Shown: piece by piece, positions 23,543-35,280 of the stretch
Numbering within the stretch: position 1 is the first letter of the stretch
Layout: every line of letters starts with the position of its first letter
Program-made: the position numbers and the translations under genes
Source of the DNA: Nigrospora sphaerica
Lineage: Eukaryota; Ascomycota; Sordariomycetes; Amphisphaeriales; Apiosporaceae
Assembly: GCA_018287875.1 (NCBI GenBank)
Contig: JAGVVL010000002.1
Coordinates: 496,001 to 560,000, forward strand
Direction: 5' to 3'
DNA length: 64,000 nt
The notes under the pieces: model-generated
The model's database searches: none
Seen by the model: only the letters and a program-made list of their open reading frames with translations
What the model was told of the DNA's origin: nothing

Positions 23543-26500
23543 CGGAAGGCTCAAATAGGCGAACAGGTGGTAGTGGCGCGGACTTCCAGCAGTCTGCCAA
23601 CGGAATAGCGTCGGGAACGAGCGACCACAAAGGGGGCTTGGTTCAAGGCAGCCAGTGGCGAATCGCAGAATGGTCCAAACCTGGAGTGAAGATCTGGCAG
23701 TGTCAGCATCGATTCTTTGGTCTTCAAGCTGGGACGTGAGGAATTGGGGCACGTGTCCTAGCAGTGGCAGGTCAAGATGCTTGTCCTCTAAATCATCGAC
23801 GACGATGGCCTGGGTGCAGCGATGGTGGAGCCTCAGATAGAATTTGATTTCAAGAAGCTGTTGGGCAGTCACACAGGCATCATCCGCCTGAAGAATCCTA
23901 AGACGGCTATAAAGCTTCTTGATGTGCTGCTTGCGCGGGGCCATGGCCGTTGGGGAGAAGGAGGATTGGTGATTCTCGCGGCGGGGGGTTGGGAGATGGA
24001 GTCGAAATGGTAAGGAAGAGGGAAGATGTACGTGTAGATGGGTCACTCGATACCACTGAAAAAGGAACCCCAGGAGCCAGTCCAGAAAAGCAGACGTGAT
24101 ACGCGATGGAAGAATAGTATGGGATGGAGTGGGCGGAAGTCACGAGCAGTCGTCCCATCTGCTGGAACGCTGCCACTTACCAAAAATGAGTGGAAATGAG
24201 CGAGAAGCGACTGGTAGTCATGCAAGACCTTTTGTTTCCCAGCTCGATCTGTGAAGGCGTTCCGTCGGTGCAAAATTGGGGATAGGTGCTTGCTTGTTGG
24301 TGTTGATGGGCGAGGCCAAGTAGTGAAGGGGAGAGAGGACGGCGGAGTGGATGGTGGGGGAAGCAGTTATGGGAGCGGCGGTTGAAATGGATGGAAGGTT
24401 TGTGATGGGACCAAGAAGGTCAGGTCAGAGGGAAAATGGCGGACAGGGAAGACTCGATCGCTTACCTTCCGTGGAGGCTCAGGCCAGAGGGAAGCCACGC
24501 GGGCAAGATGCAGCTGCCGTGTGCACTTGAAGGCGATGATGAGGGTCCTCGAAAGCCGATCTCGTGTGGAAAGAGCAGTTAACGAACGGCACAATGAAAG
24601 GCAAGATGTGAGTGTGGGAAGAAGGATCGGCCAGGAATTAGGCAGGTCGCCCGAGTAAATATTCAGGGAAGCCCCGATTGATAATCTGGCTCTTCCGTCG
24701 GGTCCCATTTTGTGCGAAGAAGTATCGGCAGGGGCTGCTGCCTTAACAGTCGCCCTTGGCCAGGCATTGATGCCCTCAGCCAACAACTGCTGTCGGTATG
24801 GTCATAGAGATACCTTGGAAATGTACCCTGAATACTCATCAAAGTGCTCCCCATGGCTGAAACTCCCTTTCGTCTCCCAACTGGACACTCGAAGTAGCGT
24901 ACTTCACAGCATTCGACCCCCAAGATCCGATAGTCGACCATCTAGTGACTAGATGCAGCTTCTTCTCGATGCCCCAGCCCGTCACTATGACACTTTGGCA
25001 CTCGACATGCCTACAGTACTTTAGATTGTTTTTTGGGTCCAGTACCGACTACCCGTTTGGCTTTCATGATTGCCTGCGATTATCACCAACATGTCTCCGA
25101 CGTGGGAGGCTAAGACGAATAAGTTCAATATAGCTGTTAAGGTCCTGGTTTCACAGATTTCATATACCGGTTAAGAATGGGGATTGGACATGATACATGG
25201 CCTTCTTTACATTATGACGCACTTAATATTTTTCACTGAGAATTGAATGGCTGATGCAAGAGAGCACTTTGGCTATTATCCCCAGGTGCGTATAGTCCGG
25301 CATACACCACCTACACAGTGGATAGAATGTTAAGTACAATTGTACTTTGCCCTAGCCATTCTTGCTCCCCACTACCAAGTCTTTCGTCTCTAGATGTCAC
25401 CTAGCTCTTGTAGCGTTGTCTTTGAGCTGGCATCAGTCGCGTGATGCGAAGACTGCGGACAGGCTGGCGTGGGCGCCGAGCAAGACAAAGGCAATCAGGA
25501 TGTCAGACGCCTATGAAAGCCTAGAGTGGTCACGCTGTTGGCCGAAAGGTAGGCTTGAACAAGCAGTGGCATCGCGAAGCGATCTATTTCGGTTGAGGAC
25601 ACGCCCAGTGGTCACAGCATTACTTGCACTTGTTGGCTGGTAACATGGAGCGAGATGATTAGATGCGAATTAGTATTTGACCTGCTTCATGGGTAACTTG
25701 CGTACCAAGCCTCAAGCTTTCGAAGATGCAGGAAAACCCCTACCTAATGTAAGCCGTTTGAAACCCCTAATTCTTGAACTAGCCAGTCTGTTATACGAAG
25801 CTGGCGAGGTTCGACACAGTTAGTATATCTACTTGCCAGCGGGAAATCACAAGCTCCGGGTGCAAACGGAAAGCAAAACCCTCGGCTAATAGGATACGCG
25901 TGGGCGAGCTCGATAGGGAGGGAAGGTCACTGGAGTCTGCCGTGGTGTCGCGCTATGGGACGATACGGGGTCCGGGTATGCCGTCCGCGTCTTCAGACCA
26001 TCATGAGATTGCATCTCTGAACTCGCTTGTCGACCAGCGGCGATTTTTATGTACGAAAACGTATAAGACCCCGGTGATCTACCTGGTCATTGCCCTCAAA
26101 CCCCAGCTGGTCGGGAGCGTGATCTAACACCGGCTTGACGCCGGACTTGCAGCTGTCTACTGGAGACGCAAGCACAGAGACACCGGATTGCTTTTTTCCC
26201 AGGCGACCACACCCATGAGAAGTTCTACTCGCCCTAAAGCCGCAACCACGGTGAACAGCTTGGTTAGTTCAGCCCCGGACGAGGAATCGAGGCGAGGGGA
26301 AGGTGACCCTGAGTCAGCCCTTGGGAAAGGCGACAGGAGCAGGGAAGAGGAGGGAAACCAACAGGCCGCTTGTAAACCCCAAAGCCACTGTCCTGATCTG
26401 TCCCTCTTTGGAAAATGAGGCCTCCGTCGTGATATTCAGAGGTATTGTTTTATCACTTGTCCTGTCGCATGAGCAGCGAAAGCAAATCCCCAATTGGCGG

Positions 26501-29188
26501 CCTCTCTCATGCTTCTCATGCAGCCTTCTCTTGGACCTCAGACCGGAGTCTCGCGAAAGAGAAAGAAATCAGCACTATAGTTACGTACCGGGCGGTGTAA
26601 ATGCGAGTATCCTGCGTTGCGGGTTTTGGGGGCCGCCCCCAGAACCGCGGTCTTCGGGATGGGGGGAGCTGTAGTCAGCACTAATGAGGCGCCAAGGCGA
26701 CGGGTCGCATAACGGGGCGCCTGCACGGAGTACCTGGCAGGTTTTTCGTCATGCTGAAGAGAGAAGGGGTATTTGTGCGTTTCTATCTTTGGCAAAGGCG
26801 GCCTCTCGGCCGGGCGCATGTGAAAGACCGGAGGGGCTTTCTTGGGCGTAGGGGGCATGGCATGACTTGAAGCATTTCGCGCCCAGGGGAAAACCGTGAG
26901 AAAGCCCGCTAATCGAAAATGCGCGACTGAGAGGACCGTGTTGCAAGGACGCCACCGCCAGCTTTGAGTCGGCCTTTCCTCATTCATTTCTAGGGAGGAT
27001 GGCGCGTATGACGGTGACGGGGGCTTTCCCGTAGCGCGCATATGCGCGGAGAGCGCGGAGAGCAGAGCAAAGTTTTCGAACCAGGAGCGGCCATGGGTAA
27101 AAGGCGAAGAGCACAAAAACAACCTGCCGTGGATCTGCCACCTACCGACACAGCGGCGGCCTCCCTCTCGTCTGCAACCACATGGGAGGAAGGGTGGGAG
27201 GGCTGACGAGCCCAAGCACCAGCGCCGCGGTGCCGGGATCCGCATCCTTCTCTGGCCTTATAGGTACCGGTACCTGGGGCGCGACCACCGACCAGGAAGG
27301 CTGATATCACGATAAGCCAGACCGGAGGAAGTCGGTCCCTCGCCGAGGCCTCGAAAACCAGGGTTAGTTGGGGGTGTGCGCGCGCAAGGTGGCCGGCAGG
27401 GCGTGTTTCCTCCCAGCTTGGCAGCGTACGGTGAGGTGAGGCCTCATGGGCGAGAGTGCGAGACGAAATGCACGCGATGTGGGTTACTTGCATCTATCAA
27501 ACCTCATGTGCCATGGGAGGGCGGGCCGCCCTCTCAGCCCTTCTCCTCCCTAGCCCGCTTCTTTTCATCATGGGGTACGGATTTTCCTGCTCTTGTCGTA
27601 CCCTCCCCGGCGTGTCGAGTCACGCCCCACATTCCCTGCGTGGCTGAACGAGAAATTCCATCCACGAGAAACGGGGGAGGACAAGAGAAGCCCGGGTCGC
27701 GCACCAAGGAGCCAAGAAGAGGGGGAGACGAATCTTCGGAAAACTGCAACGCTTGCGATCAGCCCTGTCGTTGGGTGGATTTGTGCGGCTGAGAGTCTTG
27801 TTGGCCGAAAACAGGCATGTTGATCGGTTCCATGGATTGAAAGGGCGGGCCCCCAAGACGGCGGCGGTTGCTGCAGGGCTAGAATGCATGAAAGATGGTT
27901 ACTAAATTGTGATACACGCTGTCGGTAACCAATGGAAGCTCTGCCGCGTTTGTCTATCAAAGCCTTTTCCCCCTAGTCACCGCCCGCTAGCTAGGCATGT
28001 AACTAATTGCAACCTTCTACACCCACAAAAGACATGCATACTGACACCCGACAACATGAGGTAAAGTCTAGGGTTGCGACAGCAGCAGCGACACCGCCGC
28101 TTCAGGCGCATTTCTCCTCCAGTTTCTCCTTCTCTCTGACCGGAGCGGGAGGTTGCTTGCGCTTGTTGCTCGTTCACTGCCAGGCAAACCGCACAAAAAC
28201 ATGGAGTGGCTGAGATACAGGCAACCAGAAGGGGGGGCCTCATGTGACGCAGGGCCCATGAGACAAACGCCCCGTCTGCATTTTCCCATGGACACCACTC
28301 GTGCCTATTTTTCAATCGTCGGATGACGCGCGCGACACCCTGGGTGCGCCAAGGACGGGACGAAAGGAAGGGAAGACCCTGGACCCCTAGGGAACACCCG
28401 TCCAAAGTAACCAACCCCCCTTTATGTTCGTACCGTTTCACTGTCCTCACCGTCCCTCTGTGTGCACAAGAGGAGGGTGGCGATGGTGGGGGGTCTCATT
28501 ATTTGCTGCTGATGTCCGACACCACCACCCCCTCCTCTCTGGCTCTCCCATCCTTTGTCTCCCCATCTACATACTGAGGGATGCGTGCGTGTGTGTATGT
28601 GTGTATGTGCATGTGCATGGATGGGTCTCTGCCCTGGCGACAGCCTGGGCTCAGAGGAAAAACGCCCCGTCGCAGGGCAGCCTTGGTCGGCTGTGATGTT
28701 CCATGAGACCACGGGAGCCGACCGCGTGCCTTCTTCTCTTCCCAGATATTGTCTTTTTGCTATATCGGGAGGGGGAGGGGGGCATTTGTACACCTTCCAC
28801 CTGGTTGCCGTACGCCTCCGTCCTCTGCCTGCAAGATCCCTATGACCCTGTTCTTGTCATCCCGCCATGGCCTTTAATAGTGGCCGCTGCCCATTCGCCC
28901 CGAGCCTGGCGTTGGGTCCTGTTCTTCGTTTTCATCCTGCCTCCCAATCACCGTCGCCTGAGTGCTCGCTCCTGTGCAATCTAGACGAACGAAACCAGAA
29001 CCTTGCAAGCCGGCTCCATACCGCCCAGAAACCAGACACCTCACGAGCCAGCCCTTGCTCGTCCTCCTAGCACCGCCTTCCACGTCTGCTCGCCTCGAAT
29101 TCTTCGGTCCTCAGAGTCGCCGCAGTTACCACCGGGGTAGCCTCCTTCAGACCGGGTCTCTTACCCCTCTTCTCGCCCCGTTGCGACG
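23543..29188. other. 5.6-kb gene-free spacer
   Basis: The left end is the leader and promoter of the minus-strand eIF4E-motif gene. The right end, pyrimidine-rich from about 28.8 kb, is the promoter and leader of the coiled-coil gene at 29189. Between them, about 24.9-26.2 kb is visibly less GC-rich, with many stops in all frames; it could be decayed sequence, but no transposon or gene remnant is recognisable. A short TG/TATG-rich tract lies near 28585-28620. Confidence 0.45.
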
Positions 29189-29848
29189 ATGCCGCACTAC
29201 ATCGAGCCCACGCGGTGCGGGACCAACCTCAAGTTCGTCCGGCGGCACCACGGCCACCACCACCTCCACGACCTAAGCGGCCACCACCGCCGCCACCACG
29301 AGGCCGTCGTCGTCGAGCCGCCGCGCTACAAGCGGTGCCGGACGGACTGCGCGGGGCTCACGACGCAGCAGTGGGCAGCGGCGTGCGCGCGCGACGCGGC
29401 GTGGGCGGCGGCGTACGAGGGGACGACGCGGGAGAACGCGGCGCTGCGGCGGACGGCGGCGGCGGCCGAGTCGGAGCGCGAGGCGTGCGCGCGCGAGGCG
29501 GCGCGCCAGCGCGAGGCCAACCAGGCGCTGCTGGGCGAGAACGCGCGGCTCGGCGAGGTGGCGGCGGCGGCGCAGGCGGGCCAGGCCGCCGCCGACGGCC
29601 GTGCCGACGGCTTCCGCCGCCGCATACGCGACCAACGCCGCGAGCTCGACGGCCTGCGCGCCGCCCACGCCGTCGAGCTCCAGCGCCGCGACGTCGAGAA
29701 GCTCGACCTCGTCGCCCGCCACGCCGACCTCCTGCGCGACAAGCGCCGCGCCGACGACGCCGCCGCCGCCGCCCGCGCCGACGCCGCCCGCCTGCGCCAG
29801 CGCCTCGAGGCTTGCCGTCATTGCCGCGAGCTCAGCCACCACTGCTAG
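29189..29848 (+). CDS. Small His-cluster coiled-coil protein, unknown function
   Basis: One exon, 219 residues. The start follows a long CT-rich leader. I do not recognise the family. The N-terminus has ten histidines within residues 20-37 (HHGHHHLHDLSGHHRRHH), then PPRYKRCRTDC. Residues ~60-205 are almost entirely Ala, Arg, Glu, Gln and Leu with repeated acidic/basic spacing, as in a long coiled coil (for example RRELDGLRAAHAVELQRRDV). The end is Cys/His-rich: LEACRHCRELSHHC, which could bind a metal ion. No signal peptide or membrane segment is seen. Third positions are almost all G or C, and this opens long antisense frames; the sense frame is preferred for its ordered heptad-like pattern and clean start. 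A lineage-specific gene is likely. Confidence 0.6.
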   Translation: MPHYIEPTRCGTNLKFVRRHHGHHHLHDLSGHHRRHHEAVVVEPPRYKRCRTDCAGLTTQQWAAACARDAAWAAAYEGTTRENAALRRTAAAAESEREACAREAARQREANQALLGENARLGEVAAAAQAGQAAADGRADGFRRRIRDQRRELDGLRAAHAVELQRRDVEKLDLVARHADLLRDKRRADDAAAAARADAARLRQRLEACRHCRELSHHC

Positions 29849-32800
29849 AGAGCCGTCTTCCCCCCCGATCCCCATCTCTCTCTCCCTTTCTTCTTCCCTT
29901 CCTCCCTTTCCTCTTTGGGGGCTTGCTGTGTGAAGCGCCCCTGGGCCCCGGCCCGGGATTGTTCCCACGATGGCGGCATATGATCGTTTCCAAGTTCTTG
30001 GGTTCGGGAAGATGGGGACTTTATCGACAAGGGGGGTCCCGGTGATGCGGTTAGAACCCGCTAGGGTACACCCGTCAGATTGCTTTTTGAGTGGGTCTCC
30101 CGCGTGCTGCCCCCTCCATTCAAGTCGAACCTCTGCTGACCTAGAGCGGACAGTCATTCCCATACGGAGGCGCATCCGCTTCAGTTCCCGACGCTTGCGC
30201 GGTGGCCATAGACGGAGGACGTGGTGTTGTTTTTTGTTTCCTTTGTTCATGATACCTTAGGGGACGCGCGAACTGGAATTACGCTGTCTGCATTCTCTTT
30301 CCTTTTACGCCTCGTTAATATGCTATTGGCTACTTGCATGTAAAGTGCATGCTTGGCCTACAGACCAGGGGTGGGGGCGTTCGTGGCACTCTGGATTTTT
30401 TTAGACTTGGTCCTCTTGTGTGTATTGCGTTTCTCGAGTTGCCTGGCGATTTTACAGATAGTCAACATGATACCCTCCAGCCGGCAGCTCAGGTGTTCTC
30501 AACGTCGGTTGGCCGTGTGAGTGCTTCGCGTCAGGTGAGACAGGTTGTGTGGGGAGGCTGGTGGGCAGCTCGGCTAACGCGTGACGGGCGCGTATGACCA
30601 AAAGAAGTTCGAGGGGCCTCCCGCTCCGACGTGCCCGCCCGTCTTATCAGACGCGACGGCTGCACCCTGCAGAAACGGGGTGTGGAAAACCATGCCTCGC
30701 TGAGACCATGCCTCCTTGCCCTCGGTCCGTGGCTTGGCTGGGTTGCGTTGGGACGTCTGTCTGTTCGCCAAGGGATCGCGGACTTCTCAGCGCGCTCCCA
30801 GGGTAGGCTAAGACATACCAACGTCCCTCCGACGGCTCACAGCTTACATAAGGAAAAGCGCTTTGTGAGACCCCCGTTTCTCGCCCTGTGAGCTGTTGAC
30901 GGGCGCAGTGAGCCAGGCAATCCCCGAGCTCAGTGCATGGATATGCCGGCCAGGGACAACTGCGACCTACCCGAACAAGTGATTGACTGCTTTTAAACGG
31001 AAGTGGGCGGCATGCAGAAACGCTACGGAAAATCAAGACGTAACCACCGGCTGGATGAGAAACAGCAGACCACAGTCGTTGTCGGGGAGCAGCGGCGCGT
31101 CTCTCGGCCGGGGCGCGCGCGCGCGCGTTTCCTATGGGTATCCATTGTACAGAAACAGAGAGACAAGCTGGGAGATCAAAGACGAGAGAGCGTCTGGACT
31201 CTGCCACGCTCCGAAAAGGAGGGGGAATCTCAGCCGCACAGCCACATCCTCTTCTATGCCCACACCCAACGCACACACAAGCGTCAGAACAAAAACCACG
31301 GTTATGTGAGAATTTGTTCGACCCTCTTCGACTGGTTTCCAACTGTGCGTGTCCGTGTGAATCTGTAAGTGCGTGCGTGTAAGTACCAGGAGATGTTGCA
31401 CCACAACGGCACCGTGGCAGCGGCGTGCTGTACATCACAACCACCACCCTGCGGGTTGGCGACTGCGGCATGTAGGTACGTATTGAGGCATACATCCCGA
31501 CGATTCCGAGTATTCGGTCGGCCTCCAACAGTGACCAAGCAGCGGTCTGCGGCAAAGGAGGGGGGGGCAGTTGTTGCGCATTACGGCCGGCTGGCCGCAC
31601 AGCCGCGCAGTAAGTATACATACTTGGCCCGTTGTACTTGTCCCAAGTTGGTTGTGGGCCGGGGGTGTCGTATGATTCCGGGTGGGTTTAGGCATAGGCA
31701 AGGCAGGCCGCGACCATAATGAGGGTGTGTAGAGAGTGAGCTACTGAGCCAGCTGGAAAGAAGATGGCCCCCCATGGGGGAGATGGATGGAGAGCAAAAC
31801 TGGAGTCCGCTTTCGCTCTCCAGCTTTGGCGGTGGCAGCGAAGCTGGGGGGCGATGAGCACACCTGCAGCAGCCAGCCATGGAGCATGGAGCGATCCATA
31901 TTCTCATCCCCTGTCACTTGCGCGTCAGGATCTATGCAACTGCGGTTGGTGGCATGGGAGCGCAGTAGCGGCTCCCAAGGTAGTTTAGCACACCCGCTCG
32001 ATCCTTATCTGTTCTTTTCACCCACTGGGGACGGGTCTCCATGGGGGAGGGCGGCTGGCTTGCTAGTCCGGGATAGGCCCCTTGTTGCGCCCAGAATAGA
32101 GCCGACGAAAAAAAAAAAGAGGAAAAAAAGGAAAGAAAAGTCGCCGCCCATCTCCACACGCGGTCCCGGAGGGGAGGCTGCAGAACATGGGACGACGTGA
32201 CGAGGCGCAGTTGATTGATTTTCGAGGCCCCCCAAGCCCTCCACCCGCTGTCAACCTCGCGTCGAGTCTTCGTTGCTTCTTCGAACCATGAACCCGACGT
32301 CATGCTGCCCCTTCCGTGGTGGGTACACGGGCACGTTCGTCTTCAGCCTTGCAGCGGGTGCACACGACACGTATCGTCAGCCTGTACACAGTGCCACCGG
32401 CCCGACCAGGCAAAAACGGGATCAGGCTGGGGCCATGCCGGCAATTTGGTCGCGATGCAAGTAGAAAGGGAGGAGACGTCGACGATGCGCGCTGCAGGTG
32501 AGTCACGTCTTCGCCTCTCCATGTCGCCCCCCCGTCACGGTGAGCGTGTGGGAGGAAAGCTTCGGAATCGACCTGAGTGGAGGGAATCCGACAAAAGTAC
32601 TTTACCAACTTCCCGTTTGGTGCCGTAGGCCAGTGAGCGTTCGCGCGGGAACAACAGGCCGGCGATGGGAATGCGATGGGACGGAGTGACTGGTCATGGA
32701 TGCCGGGAGTCTTGTTAGGTGGGGACCGGGGTCATCCCATGCCGCCGCTGGACGAATGAACGGATCAACGTTGTACAGCCCTGGCTATTTCTATTCCCCC

Positions 32801-34371
32801 TAGTGGCTGGAGGGTACTTATTAGGTGAGTACCTACCTTCATACTTAACTTACTAATATACTTACACGGCCTGTTAGTATCAGATTGAACCCATCCTCGG
32901 GACCTTTAGGGTAAGTAGAGAGATCTATGCATGGGTCGCTGTCGCTTTGCGCTTGTGCGTATGTACGTGCAAATTCATGACGGCCATCCATGGCACTCTC
33001 CCGCAGCTGCGCAATACGCCAACAGGGGACCTGACGGCGCCATCGCCGTCGCGTTCTTTCCCTGTCGCCTTTTGCTACCCTCCACCCCATGCGCGTCCTC
33101 GTGCCTCCTGGCGTCCAGTATTCCTCCACAGCATGTCGCTTTTCCCGGTACCTGCTCGTCACAAAACGCACCCGGCTGCCGTCGAGAGCGAGCCTGGCGC
33201 ACCATGGCGAACCACCTTGGGGGCGGAAAAGCCGTCGTGCTTGAACCAGGCAACCAGCCCCAGCTTTTCGGTGTAGAAGTGGAAAATGAAGGGCCCCGAT
33301 CCTGTTTCGGCTGGGTACTGTACCCCCGTCGGCCTCCCATTCACTGTCTGTCTGTCTGTCCTTCGTTCCACGGCTCCCGTGCCGCCGAAATCTCCAGTCG
33401 CGCAGGATGCGCACCCATCCCTCCCCGACGCGTGTGCCCGCGCGCACTTGGATAGACACGCCCAGCTTTGAATGCGCCCGGGGGGGGGGGAGGGAAGAAA
33501 CAAAGCCGCCATTCCGGAACCCTGCCTGCCTCCAGCTGTACCCCTACCCCGTCAGGGTGCCCAGTGTCAGTCCCTGCCCTGGATCATCCTTCGGCAAGGC
33601 TGATTCGGCCAGGAGGTGGGCTTCCTCCCGGGACTTGGGCGGCGCCCTGCCTAAATTCGATGACTGTTCTTGACCAGAGGCAGCCGGCTGGCTGCGGTCT
33701 CCCCACCCATGCCTGCCCAGTCTGCGTCGTCGGTACCGATACTTGTGTGGCCGCTTGGCTTGGCTTCCAGACCATCCGCCGGTTTCCCCCCTGCGCGCCG
33801 ACACTGGCACTGGCATAGAGTGCCTATCGAGACTTGTGCGAAGGCAGCAGCAGAGCCGGCGGCGGCACACCATCACACTTCTGCTGCTCGACCGCTACAT
33901 CCTTGATTAATAAGTTGCGACGGTTCTGCCTGCTGGTTTGTGTACCTTTGCCTTTCTTCCTTTATCCCATCGCCTCGCTCGTTCGTTCGTTCCCCTGTTG
34001 TTTGCGCACTTGCTTGCTCCGTTGCGCATTACTTGTGGAAAGCGCATCGCCTGCTCCCGAGGTGTTTATATACTTTGCCTCTCCCGCCCACCACTGCACT
34101 CGCATACCACCACGACCAGCACCACCGCAACTAGGCGCCAGCACAGTCGCTTGCACAAGAACCCCATCAGGCCCTTTGCCTATTTGCTTACAGCCTTACA
34201 TCGCTCCCCTGCCTCCACCGATTCGCCCGTCTGCTCAGCGCTCGCCCTACTCCTGCGCCTGCGTGTGCTAGCCTCCTCACATTGGGCATTCGCGCAGTCA
34301 CCTCTGATCGTTGCGCTCGAATCAACTGCACAACACTCCGAAACCGCCCCGTCATTGGATACCATACCATC
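29849..34371. other. 4.5-kb gene-free spacer
   Basis: No supported gene. Contents include a CG dinucleotide run (about 31113-31127), an A-rich tract (about 32107-32140), tetranucleotide CTGT repeats (about 33345-33360) and a G run (33480-33491). The last ~500 bp are pyrimidine-rich and form the probable leader of the gene at 34372. The long minus-strand frame across 30647-31621 lacks domain features. Confidence 0.45.
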
Positions 34372-35280
34372 ATGTCTGGCCCTCGTCACAGCGGCAAGAA
34401 TGTCCGCTTCAACGATGGATCCCAGCAGTCCAGCAGCTTGAGACGACACCACCGGGAGGACGAACGTGATTCGGGACTCGGTTCGTCGTCAAGTGAACAG
34501 ACCTCTCATAGACGAGGGAGATCTGATTGGGGGTTTACAGCTGCAGACCGCTTTTACCAGAGCAACAACCCGGACGCTTTACGAGAGGCCTATGCCGACT
34601 TGTTTGCAAAAAACCAGGAACTCAAAAGCACCATTGTCGAACATGAAGCAACTCTCAGCATATCCCATCGGACAATCAAACAGCTGGAATCGCACACGAA
34701 GGGCCTGGTTACCGAGAGAGATGAACTCAAGAACAAGAACGAAGACTACAAGAGCGAGATTGTCAAGTTGCGGACCGAGATTGATGACTTGCAGCGCATC
34801 AACACTGACTTGCAGCGCATCAACACGGACTGGCAGGAAGAGGTCGTCGACCTGCGCGAGCAGATGATCAAGTTCTCATCGGGCGTTAGCGACAAGATGA
34901 GCGGCGGATCTGGCACATCCGGCACCTCGGGCTCGGGCACCTCGTCCAACAATCTTACCCGAAGGCCAAGCAAGCGTGAGAACCAGGAAAAGGAGCGTCT
35001 GAAGGACCGTTTCAACCGCAGCACTCCGAACGATGCCCCAGTCGCCTCTACCTCTGCAATCCCAGCTACCGCCCAGCGCCAACATCGCCCCAGTAAAGTC
35101 GTCACCGGCCGTCCTTACATCGAGGAGCCGGATTCCCGTCCACCATCGTCCTACAACTACAATCTCGTAGCCAGACCCGCGCCGGGCCACGAACAAGCGC
35201 GGGTTCCCCGGTCAAGCCAACAAGCCACGGGCGACTATCAGTTCCACCCTCTGCCACAAGAACCGTCGCGGCGCCGGTAA
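34372..35280 (+). CDS. Coiled-coil protein of unknown function
   Basis: One exon, 302 residues, starting MSGPRHSGKNVRFNDGSQQ. I do not recognise the family. The first ~60 residues are Ser/Arg/His-rich and disordered. WGFTAADRFYQSNNPDALREAYADLF opens an ordered part that leads into a coiled coil (about residues 75-175), including a perfect duplication of one heptad (DLQRINT twice, 34786-34827). A Gly/Ser/Thr linker (GGSGTSGTSGSGTSS) and a basic KRENQEKERLKDRFNR segment follow. The C-terminal third is disordered and Pro/Arg-rich. No membrane segment or signal peptide is seen. Codon use is less extreme than in the coiled-coil gene at 29189. Its leader may be long, as pyrimidine-rich sequence extends several hundred bases upstream. 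Confidence 0.72.
   Translation: MSGPRHSGKNVRFNDGSQQSSSLRRHHREDERDSGLGSSSSEQTSHRRGRSDWGFTAADRFYQSNNPDALREAYADLFAKNQELKSTIVEHEATLSISHRTIKQLESHTKGLVTERDELKNKNEDYKSEIVKLRTEIDDLQRINTDLQRINTDWQEEVVDLREQMIKFSSGVSDKMSGGSGTSGTSGSGTSSNNLTRRPSKRENQEKERLKDRFNRSTPNDAPVASTSAIPATAQRQHRPSKVVTGRPYIEEPDSRPPSSYNYNLVARPAPGHEQARVPRSSQQATGDYQFHPLPQEPSRRR
34786..34827 (+). repeat. 21-bp tandem duplication inside the coiled coil
   Basis: Two adjacent copies of a 21-bp unit differing only at the last base encode DLQRINT twice. That is exactly one heptad, so the coiled-coil register is kept. Confidence 0.9.

Noticed and set aside
29273..30250. 325-codon minus-strand Arg/Ala/Leu-rich frame
   Set aside because: Antisense of the coiled-coil gene at 29189. 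The plus strand has the better start context and a heptad pattern, though transcription evidence would be decisive.
30647..31621. 324-codon minus-strand frame
   Set aside because: Composition is irregular (Cys, Arg, Ser-rich) with no domain, and no intron or start signals stand out.
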